DNA of 64,000 bases from JASSUD01 sp031963445 (lineage in GTDB: Bacteria; Pseudomonadota; Gammaproteobacteria; Burkholderiales; Burkholderiaceae): assembly GCA_031963445.1 (NCBI GenBank), contig JASSUH010000001.1, forward strand, positions 1,736,001 through 1,800,000. Direction: 5' to 3'. Both the position numbers and the translations under genes were made by a program. Of this stretch, positions 34,828 to 42,720 are shown piece by piece (position 1 is the stretch's first letter; every line of letters begins with the position of its first letter). Under the pieces are notes generated by a model, which saw nothing but the letters and a program-made list of their open reading frames with translations, was not told where the DNA came from and searched no databases.

Positions 34828-37048
34828 GTGCGACCTGCAAAGTTGCACTCATTGCTGTCTCACTAAGGCCTGCATGTCTTAGACGAGACCGGCTGTTCCA
34901 TCAGCCGTTCCCTACCCGGGCATGCGACGCTGGTAACGGCGTGGTCTGAAGCCCCGGGGACAACGTAGCCACTGGATATCCAGTACCAGAAGGCGTGAGC
35001 CTGAAGGAAAGCTACCGAACACGAAGGTGGTAAGGCGCTAGGGATGAGCGGACACGTCTAACGTAAGTGAACCTCTATATAAACATCGTTAGGAGTAACG
35101 GGCTGATAGTGATGATCGGAACGAAGTTGACAAACGAGTCCCGAAAAAGGCCCGAACCAAAATGGTAAGCGGTAAGGAATAGCCCTTAATCCATGGGTTA
35201 TTCATGGACAACTCAATCCGCCGGTGAAAAGGAGGAGACCGACCCGCTCTGGAATGAGTACAAAACAGGGTAAGCCCATCGTGCTGCCTGAGAAGGCAGG
35301 CTAACCGTAAGGAAAGTTGTTGGTGCGGTGGGTACAGGAGGGTGCAAAAAGCGAAGATCGACCAGTAATAGGTCGAATACGTGCTGAAACATCGCTCGAC
35401 GCGAAAGCGGGCAGACTTGCACCTGGTCATTGTGGGCGAGAGATCATGGCAAATCGTTATATAAAGGAAGGCAGATGAAGCGTAACCAGCAGGTTCGCTG
35501 TGCACCTTTACGCGCTGCGACTATGTGGGATCAGGCACACTGGCTCCGCATCGAAGCAAGGGTGAAGCGACTCCAGGAGCGTATCGCTCAGGCAATACAA
35601 GCGAAGCGATGGGGTAAGGCACGGGCCTTACAACATCTCTTAACGCGCTCATATAGCGGCAAAATGCTTGCTGTGAAACGAGTGACTGAAAATCGTGGAA
35701 AACGCACGCCTGGGGTTGACAAAGCACTCTGGTTGACCCCGGCAGCCAAAGGGAAAGGGATGCTGTCACTGAGGCATCGTGGATACCGCGCACAACCACT
35801 ACGACGCATCTATATCCCAAAAAGTAACGGCAAGCAGCGTCCACTGGGCATTCCTAGCATGCGTTGCAGAGCGATGCAGGCATTATGGAAACTCGCTCTG
35901 GAACCTATTGCAGAGTGCAAAGCTGACCCAAACTCTTACGGCTTCAGGCCAGAGCGAAGGACAGCGGATGCCATCGAACAGTGCTACAACTGTCTCGCTC
36001 AGAAAACGGCGGCAGACTGGGTGCTCGAAGGAGATATCAAGGGCTGTTTCGACAATATCAGCTCGGCATGGCTCTTGAAACATATCCCGATGGACAAACG
36101 CCTATTACAGCAATGGCTGCATGCCGGATACATCGATAAAGGCACCCTATTTGCGAGCAAAGCAGGTACTCCGCAAGGCGGTGTCATCTCGCCCATACTC
36201 GCCAATATGGCATTGGATGGACTAGAAACTGCCGTCTTCGCAAGTGTGGGGCCATACCGTACCACCGCACGGCGGCTTAAACTCCATGTCATCCGCTACG
36301 CGGATGACTTTGTGGTCACCTCATCTTCGAAAGAAGTATTGGAAAACCAGGTTCGTCCGGCCATTGAGCAATTTATGGCTGTGCGAGGCTTAGCACTCTC
36401 AGATGAGAAAACCAAGATCACCCATATTGCCGAAGGCTTTGATTTCCTCGGTCAGAATGTACGCAAGTACGGGCATAAGTTACTTATCAAGCCTGCCAAG
36501 AAGAGTGTTCAATCACTTCTGGATACTGTCCGAAGAATCATAAAAGAAGGGGCCAGCTATACTCAGATACGGCTGATACAAAAACTTAACCCTATCATTA
36601 GAGGGTGGGTGCAGTATCACCGACATGTGGTAGCTAAAGTGACCTTCTCCACTATCGATCACACCCTTTGGCGGCTGCTTTGGAAATGGGCGAAGCGAAG
36701 ACATTCTTCCAAAGGAGCACACTGGATTAAACAAAAGTACTTCCACAAAGAGAAAAAGCGCAATTGGGTATTTGCAGCACCGGAGCATCAGAAGAGTAAT
36801 TCCCAAAGGATACAACTCTTCAATGCCGCAACGGTTCCCATTGTTAGGCACATAAAGATTCGTAACCTAGCAAACCCTTTTGACTCTCAGTGGAAGGATT
36901 ATTTTAACCAGCGGCACAACTCCACGAGAACTACATATTGCCCAGTGCTCTGAACCGTGCTGAACAATGGCTTGAGCCGTATGAGGCGTGAGTCTCACGT
37001 ACGGTTCTTAGGGGGCGGGGGTTCAGTAATGGACTCCTGCTACCCGAC
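34828..37048 (+). mobile_element. group II intron C, inserted in the reverse-transcriptase gene of intron A
   Basis: An intact 2221-nt intron: 5' end GTGCGACCTGCAAAG at 34828, domain V at 36974-37008 (GAGCCGTATGAGG start, TACGGTTCT end), 3' end CTACCCGAC at 37048. Flanking bases ATGGATT and TCGGCC rejoin the host coding frame exactly, which fixes both ends. It has the same orientation as intron A, so splicing would restore A's reverse transcriptase. It is a close relative of A, making this an intron inside its own relative. Confidence 0.92.
35475..36953 (+). CDS. ltrA: intron C reverse transcriptase/maturase
   Basis: 492 residues starting MKRNQQVRCAPLRAATMW. All RT blocks are present: IPKSNGKQRPLGIPS, YGFRPERRTADAIEQ, LEGDIKGCFDNI, GTPQGGVISP and the catalytic VIRYADDFVV, then the maturase domain (LNPIIRGWVQYHRH). 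It lacks a C-terminal HNH endonuclease. The protein folds and splices its intron and copies it during mobility. It is clearly homologous to the interrupted RT of intron A and more distantly to that of B. The start lies about 650 nt inside the intron, in domain IV as expected. The frame is intact. Confidence 0.93.
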   Translation: MKRNQQVRCAPLRAATMWDQAHWLRIEARVKRLQERIAQAIQAKRWGKARALQHLLTRSYSGKMLAVKRVTENRGKRTPGVDKALWLTPAAKGKGMLSLRHRGYRAQPLRRIYIPKSNGKQRPLGIPSMRCRAMQALWKLALEPIAECKADPNSYGFRPERRTADAIEQCYNCLAQKTAADWVLEGDIKGCFDNISSAWLLKHIPMDKRLLQQWLHAGYIDKGTLFASKAGTPQGGVISPILANMALDGLETAVFASVGPYRTTARRLKLHVIRYADDFVVTSSSKEVLENQVRPAIEQFMAVRGLALSDEKTKITHIAEGFDFLGQNVRKYGHKLLIKPAKKSVQSLLDTVRRIIKEGASYTQIRLIQKLNPIIRGWVQYHRHVVAKVTFSTIDHTLWRLLWKWAKRRHSSKGAHWIKQKYFHKEKKRNWVFAAPEHQKSNSQRIQLFNAATVPIVRHIKIRNLANPFDSQWKDYFNQRHNSTRTTYCPVL

Positions 37049-38173
37049 TCGGCCTGAGCGTAGGACAGCGGATGCCATTGAGCAGTGTTTTAACTGTCTC
37101 GCACGTAAAGATGCAGCACAGTGGATACTGGAGGGAGATATTAAAGGCTGTTTCGACAACCTTAGTTCGTCATGGCTTCTTAATCATATTCCTATGGACA
37201 AACGCATCCTGCAACAGTGGTTACAAGCTGGATATATCGATAAAGGGACCTTATACGCGACCAAGGCAGGAACTCCACAGGGTGGTCCGATTTCACCCGT
37301 GATTGCCAATATGGCCTTAGATGGATTAGAGGCGGTGGTCTTCGCTAGTGTAGGATCTTCTCGTTCTATACGCCAAAAGCTCAAAATCCATGTCATCCGC
37401 TATGCGGATGACTGGGTAGTCACAGCAAGCTCCAAAGAAGTTCTAGAACAACAAGTCCTCCCGGCGGTTAAGCAATTCATGGCTGCCAGGGGATTAGAAC
37501 TCTCCAACGAGAAAACAAAGATTGCCCACATCGCTACAGGGTTTGACTTCCTCGGGCAAAATATACGTAAATATAAGGGCAAGCTTCTTATCAAGCCTGC
37601 TAAGAAGAGCATCAAAGCCCTCCTAGATACGGTTCGAGATAGCATTAAACAATGCGTTGGCGCTACTCAAACCGGACTGATACACAAACTCAACCCCATT
37701 ATCAGGGGGTGGACGCAATATCATCGGCATATAGTAGCTAAAGCAATCTTCTCCTTTATCGACCATACCATTTGGCAACTCCTCTGGAGGTGGGCTAAGC
37801 GAAGGCACCCTTCCAAAGGAATACATTGGGTCAAGCAAAAGTATTTCCACCGACTCAAAGGGCGAGATTGGATATTTGCTGCACATGAACGATCAGACGG
37901 AGACGTACGTATTACGTCGCTCTTCTACGCAGCATCTATACCCATCCTCAGGCACGTCAAAATACGGAAGATGGCAAATCCCTTTGATTCTCAGTGGAAA
38001 GAATACTTTGCTCGACGCCGAAACACTTCGCGTAGTCTGTACTGCTCGGTGCTATAACAGGGCTGCACCATGGCTCGAGCCGTGCGCAGGGTGATCTGCA
38101 TGCACGGTTCCTAGGGGGCGGGAGCGTAGCAATGCGCTCTCGCCACCCGACTCTGTTTGCCAGCTTTTAGCCG

Positions 38174-38400
38174 CTATGCTTTTAGGTAGCGGCCCATATG
38201 CAGCCAGTGCTCTGTCACCCCTAGCCATTTGGCTAATGTCGTAACTTTGTCATTTGTTGGTATAACTTGTCCCGTTAGCCATTTATGTGCGGTTTGCGGC
38301 GTGATCGCGATGGTATGCCTTAAATTAAACTGCCGAGCTAAATCCGTAATAGATTTTACGTAGTGTATTAGCTGCACCAGAGGCTCTTCCCGCCATGAAG
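38174..38400 (-). pseudogene. N-terminal part of an XRE-like regulator interrupted by intron A
   Basis: The minus-strand reading gives LVQLIHYVKSITDLARQFNL, ITPQTAHKWLTGQVIPTNDK and LAKWLGVTEHWLHMGR, a helix-turn-helix of the CI/XRE type with the WL.G recognition pattern. The frame ends at 38174, but a one-base shift continues into PKSIAAKSW and on to the C-terminal piece at 31152-31278 beyond the intron. No convincing start codon was found; it abuts the stop of the 38403-40001 gene. Decayed regulator. Confidence 0.55.
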
Positions 38401-38402
38401 TG

Positions 38403-40001
38403 TTAAAGAGGGCTGGGGCTGGTTGCCTCCGATTGAACATCATCCTTACTCGAGGTGCTCTGTGGTGAAGCTCTAAGCTCTTGAAGCTGAATGACTGTTT
38501 CAGCGGGAGAAAGTGGAACATGCCAAACAGAAGCCCCATTTTGCACCATAAGAGCTAAATGATTTTCATCCTGCCGCCAAGCGATATTTTGGACATGAAG
38601 TGGCACTAATTCGAATGATTGATATGGTATGGTGAGGGTGCGTTTGCCTGGGCGCCAAATGCGAATGTATTGCCCCTCCCAGCATGCAGAGGCTAGCCAT
38701 TCGCTATCTTCGGAAAATTCGAGACGATCAGATATCCCACCCTCATGGCTTAGCTCAGTATATGTGGCTTCCGCCCCTTTTTCGATGACCTCATGCATGC
38801 TATAAAAACGAGTAAAATTCAACCTTTCTCGGTCAATAAGATGGGAATACTCTACTGTTAAAAGGCCCCCTTTTGCAAAGCAGCGCAGATTTTTTATCGT
38901 TTTGCCTTCTTTAAGTTCCAATTGAATGTCTTTATCGTTCTGACCTTTCAGCGAATATAAATGGACTGTGCTTTCCCCCGCAGAAGCGATCCATTGATTG
39001 TGAAATAAAAAAATAGGAGGAATGCGCTCTTTACTTATCTGCAACGGGCGTATACCTTGACTATTTCCAGTGCGTTCGATGAGCTTGAATTCATCGGATG
39101 ATGCGTATACCAGCCATCGTCCATCTGAGGACACTGAGTTAAGAAGATTACACTCAACATCTTTAGGCTTTTCTAAAACAAAGCAAGGTTCATTAGGTGC
39201 AGATAGCTCCCATACAATGTCTCCTTTTATTGAACTACTCACCAGATATTTATCTGATGAAATGAAGCGACGATAAAAGGATGCTTTTTTATAAGCCTGC
39301 ACAATCGGTGACGCTTCTTGCTCCCCAAACGCAAAACGCCGCTCAGAATTTAAATCTGCCGTGTCGAATAAAAAGAGGCTATCAGCTTCTTGCCTACGAG
39401 CCGCCACTATCCACTTCCCATCAGAAGATAAGAGAAACTGATCACACTCAGAGGATGATTTTACCTTACCTAAATATTTGCCTCGCTTTTCAGGAGTGAT
39501 AGGAGAGCTAGCTCGATCTATTTTTTCCATGGTGGGTGGTCGCACTCTTTCTAATTCTGCTTTTAGCGCTTGGTTCTCTCCTTGTAATTCTCCAATTTCT
39601 TTTTTCAGTGTCCTAATTCTTTTGCTACTTTCCTGATGATTGATGCCCATCTCAGATAAACTCGCTGAGAGTTGCTGCATCAAATCACTTGTTATCGCAA
39701 TCGAACCAGTACTCTCGAAGCAATTTTGAAACAGTGTCAGTATCGCGTTTTTGTCAATTCCGTGATTTTCCGTGATCCAACGAACTTCTACCGGCGCACC
39801 TTGATTTACAGCTTGCCCCAACGTTTTCTTGCGCGCTTCTTGTTCAGTGTCAGAGTGACTTGTTGCTTGAGGCGCTTCATGCGTCGCGCTAAGTTGATCT
39901 AACCCTGCACGGACAGTTTCCAGAATACGCGGCAAATCATTCTGCGCCACTAAATTTTGCATGGAATGATTAGCATTCACTGAGGAAGATGAACTGAACA
40001 T
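38403..40001 (-). CDS. WD40-like beta-propeller protein, putative effector
   Basis: 532 residues. The N-terminal 110 residues are polar with a helical motif HGIDKNAILTLFQNC, a coiled coil follows (about 120-155, LKKEIGELQGENQALKAELE), and the rest is a series of WD40-like blades (FLLSSDGKWIVAARR, VSSDGRWLVYASSDE, FSEDSEWLASACWEGQYIRIW, LALMVQNGASVWHVPL). Such propellers are scaffolds common in eukaryotes and in effectors of intracellular bacteria. Ser-rich start (MFSSSSSVNANHS). Its N-terminal motif recurs in the small protein at 40342. Function not known; effector role inferred. Confidence 0.72.
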   Translation of the reverse strand: MFSSSSSVNANHSMQNLVAQNDLPRILETVRAGLDQLSATHEAPQATSHSDTEQEARKKTLGQAVNQGAPVEVRWITENHGIDKNAILTLFQNCFESTGSIAITSDLMQQLSASLSEMGINHQESSKRIRTLKKEIGELQGENQALKAELERVRPPTMEKIDRASSPITPEKRGKYLGKVKSSSECDQFLLSSDGKWIVAARRQEADSLFLFDTADLNSERRFAFGEQEASPIVQAYKKASFYRRFISSDKYLVSSSIKGDIVWELSAPNEPCFVLEKPKDVECNLLNSVSSDGRWLVYASSDEFKLIERTGNSQGIRPLQISKERIPPIFLFHNQWIASAGESTVHLYSLKGQNDKDIQLELKEGKTIKNLRCFAKGGLLTVEYSHLIDRERLNFTRFYSMHEVIEKGAEATYTELSHEGGISDRLEFSEDSEWLASACWEGQYIRIWRPGKRTLTIPYQSFELVPLHVQNIAWRQDENHLALMVQNGASVWHVPLSPAETVIQLQELRASPQSTSSKDDVQSEATSPSPL

Positions 40002-40341
40002 AATGGACCCATTTTCGTCGTTTAACTTCTAAGAAAAGACACAAACCCCTAATTCTCAGCACTTTTTACCATTTAAAACGACGCTTAGATGATCCGGTGT
40101 CTTACTGAAATAATGAGATAGCCATAGAACGACTCTAGCAGTAGCAAGATGCTGTCATCTGCTCGATGGGTGCTAATCAAGCAGCACGCTGTAGTGAGTA
40201 AATAATTTGTGTAGAGAGGATTTTGCCGTCTATAACAAGGAAAAAAGGGCGGAAATTACTCTTTGCTGCAGCAACGTAGTCCTAAATCAGCAGGGCAGAA
40301 AGTGAGCTGGCTTGCCTTATTTTTACAAGGATAGAGAAATT
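40002..40341. other. intergenic region, nothing recognised
   Basis: Between the divergent propeller gene and the 40342 gene. No repeat, hairpin or further coding signal was seen. Confidence 0.4.
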
Positions 40342-40548
40342 ATGAAAGGAGAACCACTACCGATAGATGAACATGTGCAGGCGGCTCTTGATCGTATTAG
40401 TGAAGATATTGCAGTTGCAAAGAAAGAGGGGTCGGAGGCGGGGAAATTTGAGATAATAATTTTATGTGCAGACGAAGCTAAACATATCGACCGCAATATT
40501 GTGTATACCCTTTATAAAGCATGTGTTCAAAAAATGGGAGTTACTTGA
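40342..40548 (+). CDS. small protein related to the N-terminal domain of the propeller protein
   Basis: 68 residues starting MKGEPLPIDEHVQAALDRIS, with AAGGAT upstream of the ATG. The segment HIDRNIVYTLYKACVQKMG lines up with GIDKNAILTLFQNCFESTG of the divergent 38403-40001 protein, and the region before it has similar layout. It may be a truncated paralogue or a stand-alone domain. No enzyme motif. Confidence 0.5.
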   Translation: MKGEPLPIDEHVQAALDRISEDIAVAKKEGSEAGKFEIIILCADEAKHIDRNIVYTLYKACVQKMGVT

Positions 40549-40864
40549 ACCTCTCTTTTTGGCAAAACGTTAAGCTAACAAAAATCACACGATAAATAGA
40601 TGCTCATCTATTTATAAAGTCCTTTTTGTTTTTGTATGGACGCCCTACTTTTATCCACATTCTGGATAACCTCTATCGTGTTGGTTTTATCTTGGGAGCC
40701 AGAGATGGCTTTTACAACCATGGGCATAGATTTTTAATGTATGGCTGGCACGTGTTGCCCCAACATAAAATTTACGCGAACCAAATGCGTCCGCTCTATG
40801 TACTACCCTCACCTTTTAGCACCCTATCTCATCGCGTGGGAATATCAGTCTCTGCCTTGATACC
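40549..40864. other. intergenic region downstream of the topoisomerase gene, nothing recognised
   Basis: I looked on the minus strand for the missing topoisomerase C-terminal domain directly beyond the stop at 40865 and found stops and no similarity. No other feature was seen. Confidence 0.45.
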
Positions 40865-42310
40865 CTATCCTTTCAAAGAGGTGATTTTATAAGGCTCATG
40901 TAGCTTAGGAATCATTTTTTCATCGGTTTTCATCTCATCTTCCATCTCTTCGCCTACCACTTTCCATCCAAGTACCTGAGTTTCCTTCCAATTGGATTGA
41001 AAAATATCTTCGCTGTATTGCACTTCAAGCTGGCTATCAAGAAATTGATGCTTGGGATAAAACTGCATAAGGAAGCGCCGCGCAATTGCATCGAACACTT
41101 TTTGCTCGGCATCAGAAAGACCGTGTGCTAATTCGCCCGTGGGAATCATCGCGTGGTGCGCTGAAACTTTGGCATCATTCCAGCAGTTATATTGATATCG
41201 GGGATTAGCGCCACTTGCGAGTTTTAAATATGCGTTGGAAATCCCTTTAAGGACGGTGGGTGCTTCACGGTGCATTGAAGTAGGCAAATACTGGCAATCT
41301 GTCCCTATATAGCTAATCATTTTGTGTGCTTGATAGAGAGATTGCGCCGCTTTCGCGGTCGTCTTTGCTGACATGCCATAGCGAGCCGACATGTCTATTT
41401 GCAATTTCGCTAAATTAAAAGGCAGTGGCGGTTCCTGCTCACGTTCAACGGCCTTAAAAGCCGTCACCTTACCTTTTAACCCCGCCCGAATCCGAGCAAC
41501 AATGGCCTCTGCCACACTTAGCTCAATGATTCTTCCTTGATCATCGATACCGCGTGAATCTCCCTCTCCAATACGCCCTGACCATTTCAGCACACGCCCA
41601 TCAGTTAAGGCGACTTCCGGCATGTAATACATCGCTGGCTTAAAATCACGAATGGCTAATTCACGTTTGACGACTAAGCTCAAGGTAGGCGTTTGCACCC
41701 GTCCCACCGACAAAGACAAAGGCGTTTTTAGATTAAGCGCACTGCGCAGGCCCCGTGAACCGTTCATCCCGACGAGCCAATCTGCTTCAGCCCGTGCTTG
41801 GCCTGCTCGACGACGATTCACAAACTCTAGCTCACCATTGTCACGGCGATTAGAGAGGTCAAACGCTGCGCGTAAAGAGGCTTCATTGTTGGCACGAATT
41901 AGTACACGCTCAACAGGCTTGCTATTACCCGCTGGGTCAATTCCCGCATAAGCAATCGTCTCATCAGCAATCAATTGCCCTTCACGATCAATATCACCCG
42001 CGTTAACAATAATGTCTGCCTCTTTTAAAAGCCTAACGACGGTCTTTAATTGATAGCGCTTCTGAGGATCGGGAAAAGCATGAAATTGATTAGGTAGGAT
42101 AGGAAGTTGATCAAAGCCACGCGCGGCCTTGCGCGCTTCATCCATGTATCTTTCAGGTTCCCCTAAGCTAAGCAAATGTCCAACATTGTAGGTAACGTAG
42201 TCTCCATTCTTGAGTTGATAAGCGCCCTTGAGTTTTTTTTCGATACCTAAAAATTCCGCTACATGTCTTGCTACATCAGGTTTTTCGGTCAGAATTACGC
42301 GCTTTGGCAT
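40865..42310 (-). CDS. topB: DNA topoisomerase III, N-terminal and catalytic part only
   Basis: 481 residues from ATG 42310 (MPKRVILTEKPDVARHVAEF), against about 650 or more for TopB. It has the Toprim motif (Glu9; GDIDREG at 105-111) and the catalytic Tyr334 in MISYIGTDCQYLP. The usual Arg two residues after the Tyr (Y-x-R-T/S-D) is Gly here. The protein stops after KLHEPYKITSLKG, just before the segment that should begin the last domain; that domain is encoded separately at 61657-62166 on the other strand. Type IA topoisomerases of conjugative plasmids decatenate or unknot DNA around transfer. Activity may need the second polypeptide. Confidence 0.88.
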   Translation of the reverse strand: MPKRVILTEKPDVARHVAEFLGIEKKLKGAYQLKNGDYVTYNVGHLLSLGEPERYMDEARKAARGFDQLPILPNQFHAFPDPQKRYQLKTVVRLLKEADIIVNAGDIDREGQLIADETIAYAGIDPAGNSKPVERVLIRANNEASLRAAFDLSNRRDNGELEFVNRRRAGQARAEADWLVGMNGSRGLRSALNLKTPLSLSVGRVQTPTLSLVVKRELAIRDFKPAMYYMPEVALTDGRVLKWSGRIGEGDSRGIDDQGRIIELSVAEAIVARIRAGLKGKVTAFKAVEREQEPPLPFNLAKLQIDMSARYGMSAKTTAKAAQSLYQAHKMISYIGTDCQYLPTSMHREAPTVLKGISNAYLKLASGANPRYQYNCWNDAKVSAHHAMIPTGELAHGLSDAEQKVFDAIARRFLMQFYPKHQFLDSQLEVQYSEDIFQSNWKETQVLGWKVVGEEMEDEMKTDEKMIPKLHEPYKITSLKG

Positions 42311-42383
42311 ATCAGTCCCCCGACAAATTAGCTTTTTTGCAGCCAAAGATGGGTGGTAACGCTTTGTTTTAGGCTACCAACAT

Positions 42384-42701
42384 TCAAACTTCTTCTTGAA
42401 CTTCGATTTCCATTAATCTCACGGTTTCACAAAAACGCTCACAAAACCTTTCATCGTCATCAGTGAGAAAGGTAATCATGCTGCTCACTTGATTAAACTG
42501 CGCTGCGCCATAAACGGGCGCCCCCTCCCCCTCAATGAACTCATGGATACTTAACTCAATCACCCCTGTCTTTTCGTCATAATCGAGTCGTGCGGTTGCT
42601 AATATTGGTTCATCGTTAGACGGTCGCATCACCCAATGAACGCAACTTGGCAAGCTATTTCCAGCTAGTCCTAGCTCAGTCAGTAATGTCGTTTGTTGCA
42701 T
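42384..42701 (-). CDS. small hypothetical protein between helicase and topoisomerase
   Basis: 105 residues starting MQQTTLLTELGLAGNSLP, with AAGGAAGG ten bases upstream, preferred over upstream in-frame codons overlapping the helicase gene. Acidic and soluble, with a beta-rich pattern (ILATARLDYDEKTGVIELSIHEF). No family recognised. It lies in a cluster with the methylase/helicase and topoisomerase, likely cotranscribed and linked to DNA metabolism of the element. Confidence 0.65.
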   Translation of the reverse strand: MQQTTLLTELGLAGNSLPSCVHWVMRPSNDEPILATARLDYDEKTGVIELSIHEFIEGEGAPVYGAAQFNQVSSMITFLTDDDERFCERFCETVRLMEIEVQEEV

Positions 42702-42720
42702 CGTTGCTTTTCCTTCCTTT

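Larger units (their letters stand above)
34358..38057 (+). pseudogene. intron A reverse transcriptase gene, interrupted by intron C
   Basis: The two coding pieces 34358-34827 and 37049-38057 join in frame (NSYG then FRPERRTADAIEQ) to 1479 nt, exactly the length of the intron C reverse transcriptase gene (35475-36953). The RT core HVIRYADDWVVT and the GTPQGGPISP motif are present, as is the maturase domain; there is no HNH endonuclease at the C-terminus. If intron C splices, a complete 492-residue protein could be made; unspliced, the gene is broken after the first quarter. Confidence 0.85.
31279..38151 (+). mobile_element. group II intron A, interrupted by introns B and C
   Basis: Intron A is in three pieces: 31279-31700, 34145-34827 and 37049-38151, about 2208 nt together, nearly the length of the related intron C (2221 nt). 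Its 5' end is GTACGACCTGCAAAG (C has GTGCGACCTGCAAAG); domain V is at 38077-38110 (GAGCCGTGCGCAGG start) and the 3' end is CACCCGAC. Joining the pieces restores the ribozyme sequence (GAGTGAGAACG + AACAGGGTAAGCCC, as in C) and the reverse-transcriptase frame. It sits antisense in a decayed regulator gene. With intron B in the opposite orientation inside its ribozyme, it is unlikely to splice. Confidence 0.88.

Noticed and set aside
31774..38057. Retrons, diversity-generating elements or defence RTs among the reverse transcriptases
   Set aside because: All three have group II maturase domains and lie inside introns with recognisable 5' ends, domain V and 3' ends; no template/variable repeats or msr-msd are evident.
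40312..42310. A missing topoisomerase C-terminal domain immediately downstream of 40865 by frameshift
   Set aside because: The minus-strand sequence beyond the stop shows early stops and no PPRRFTE or GIGTERTR pattern; the domain is found only at 61657-62166.
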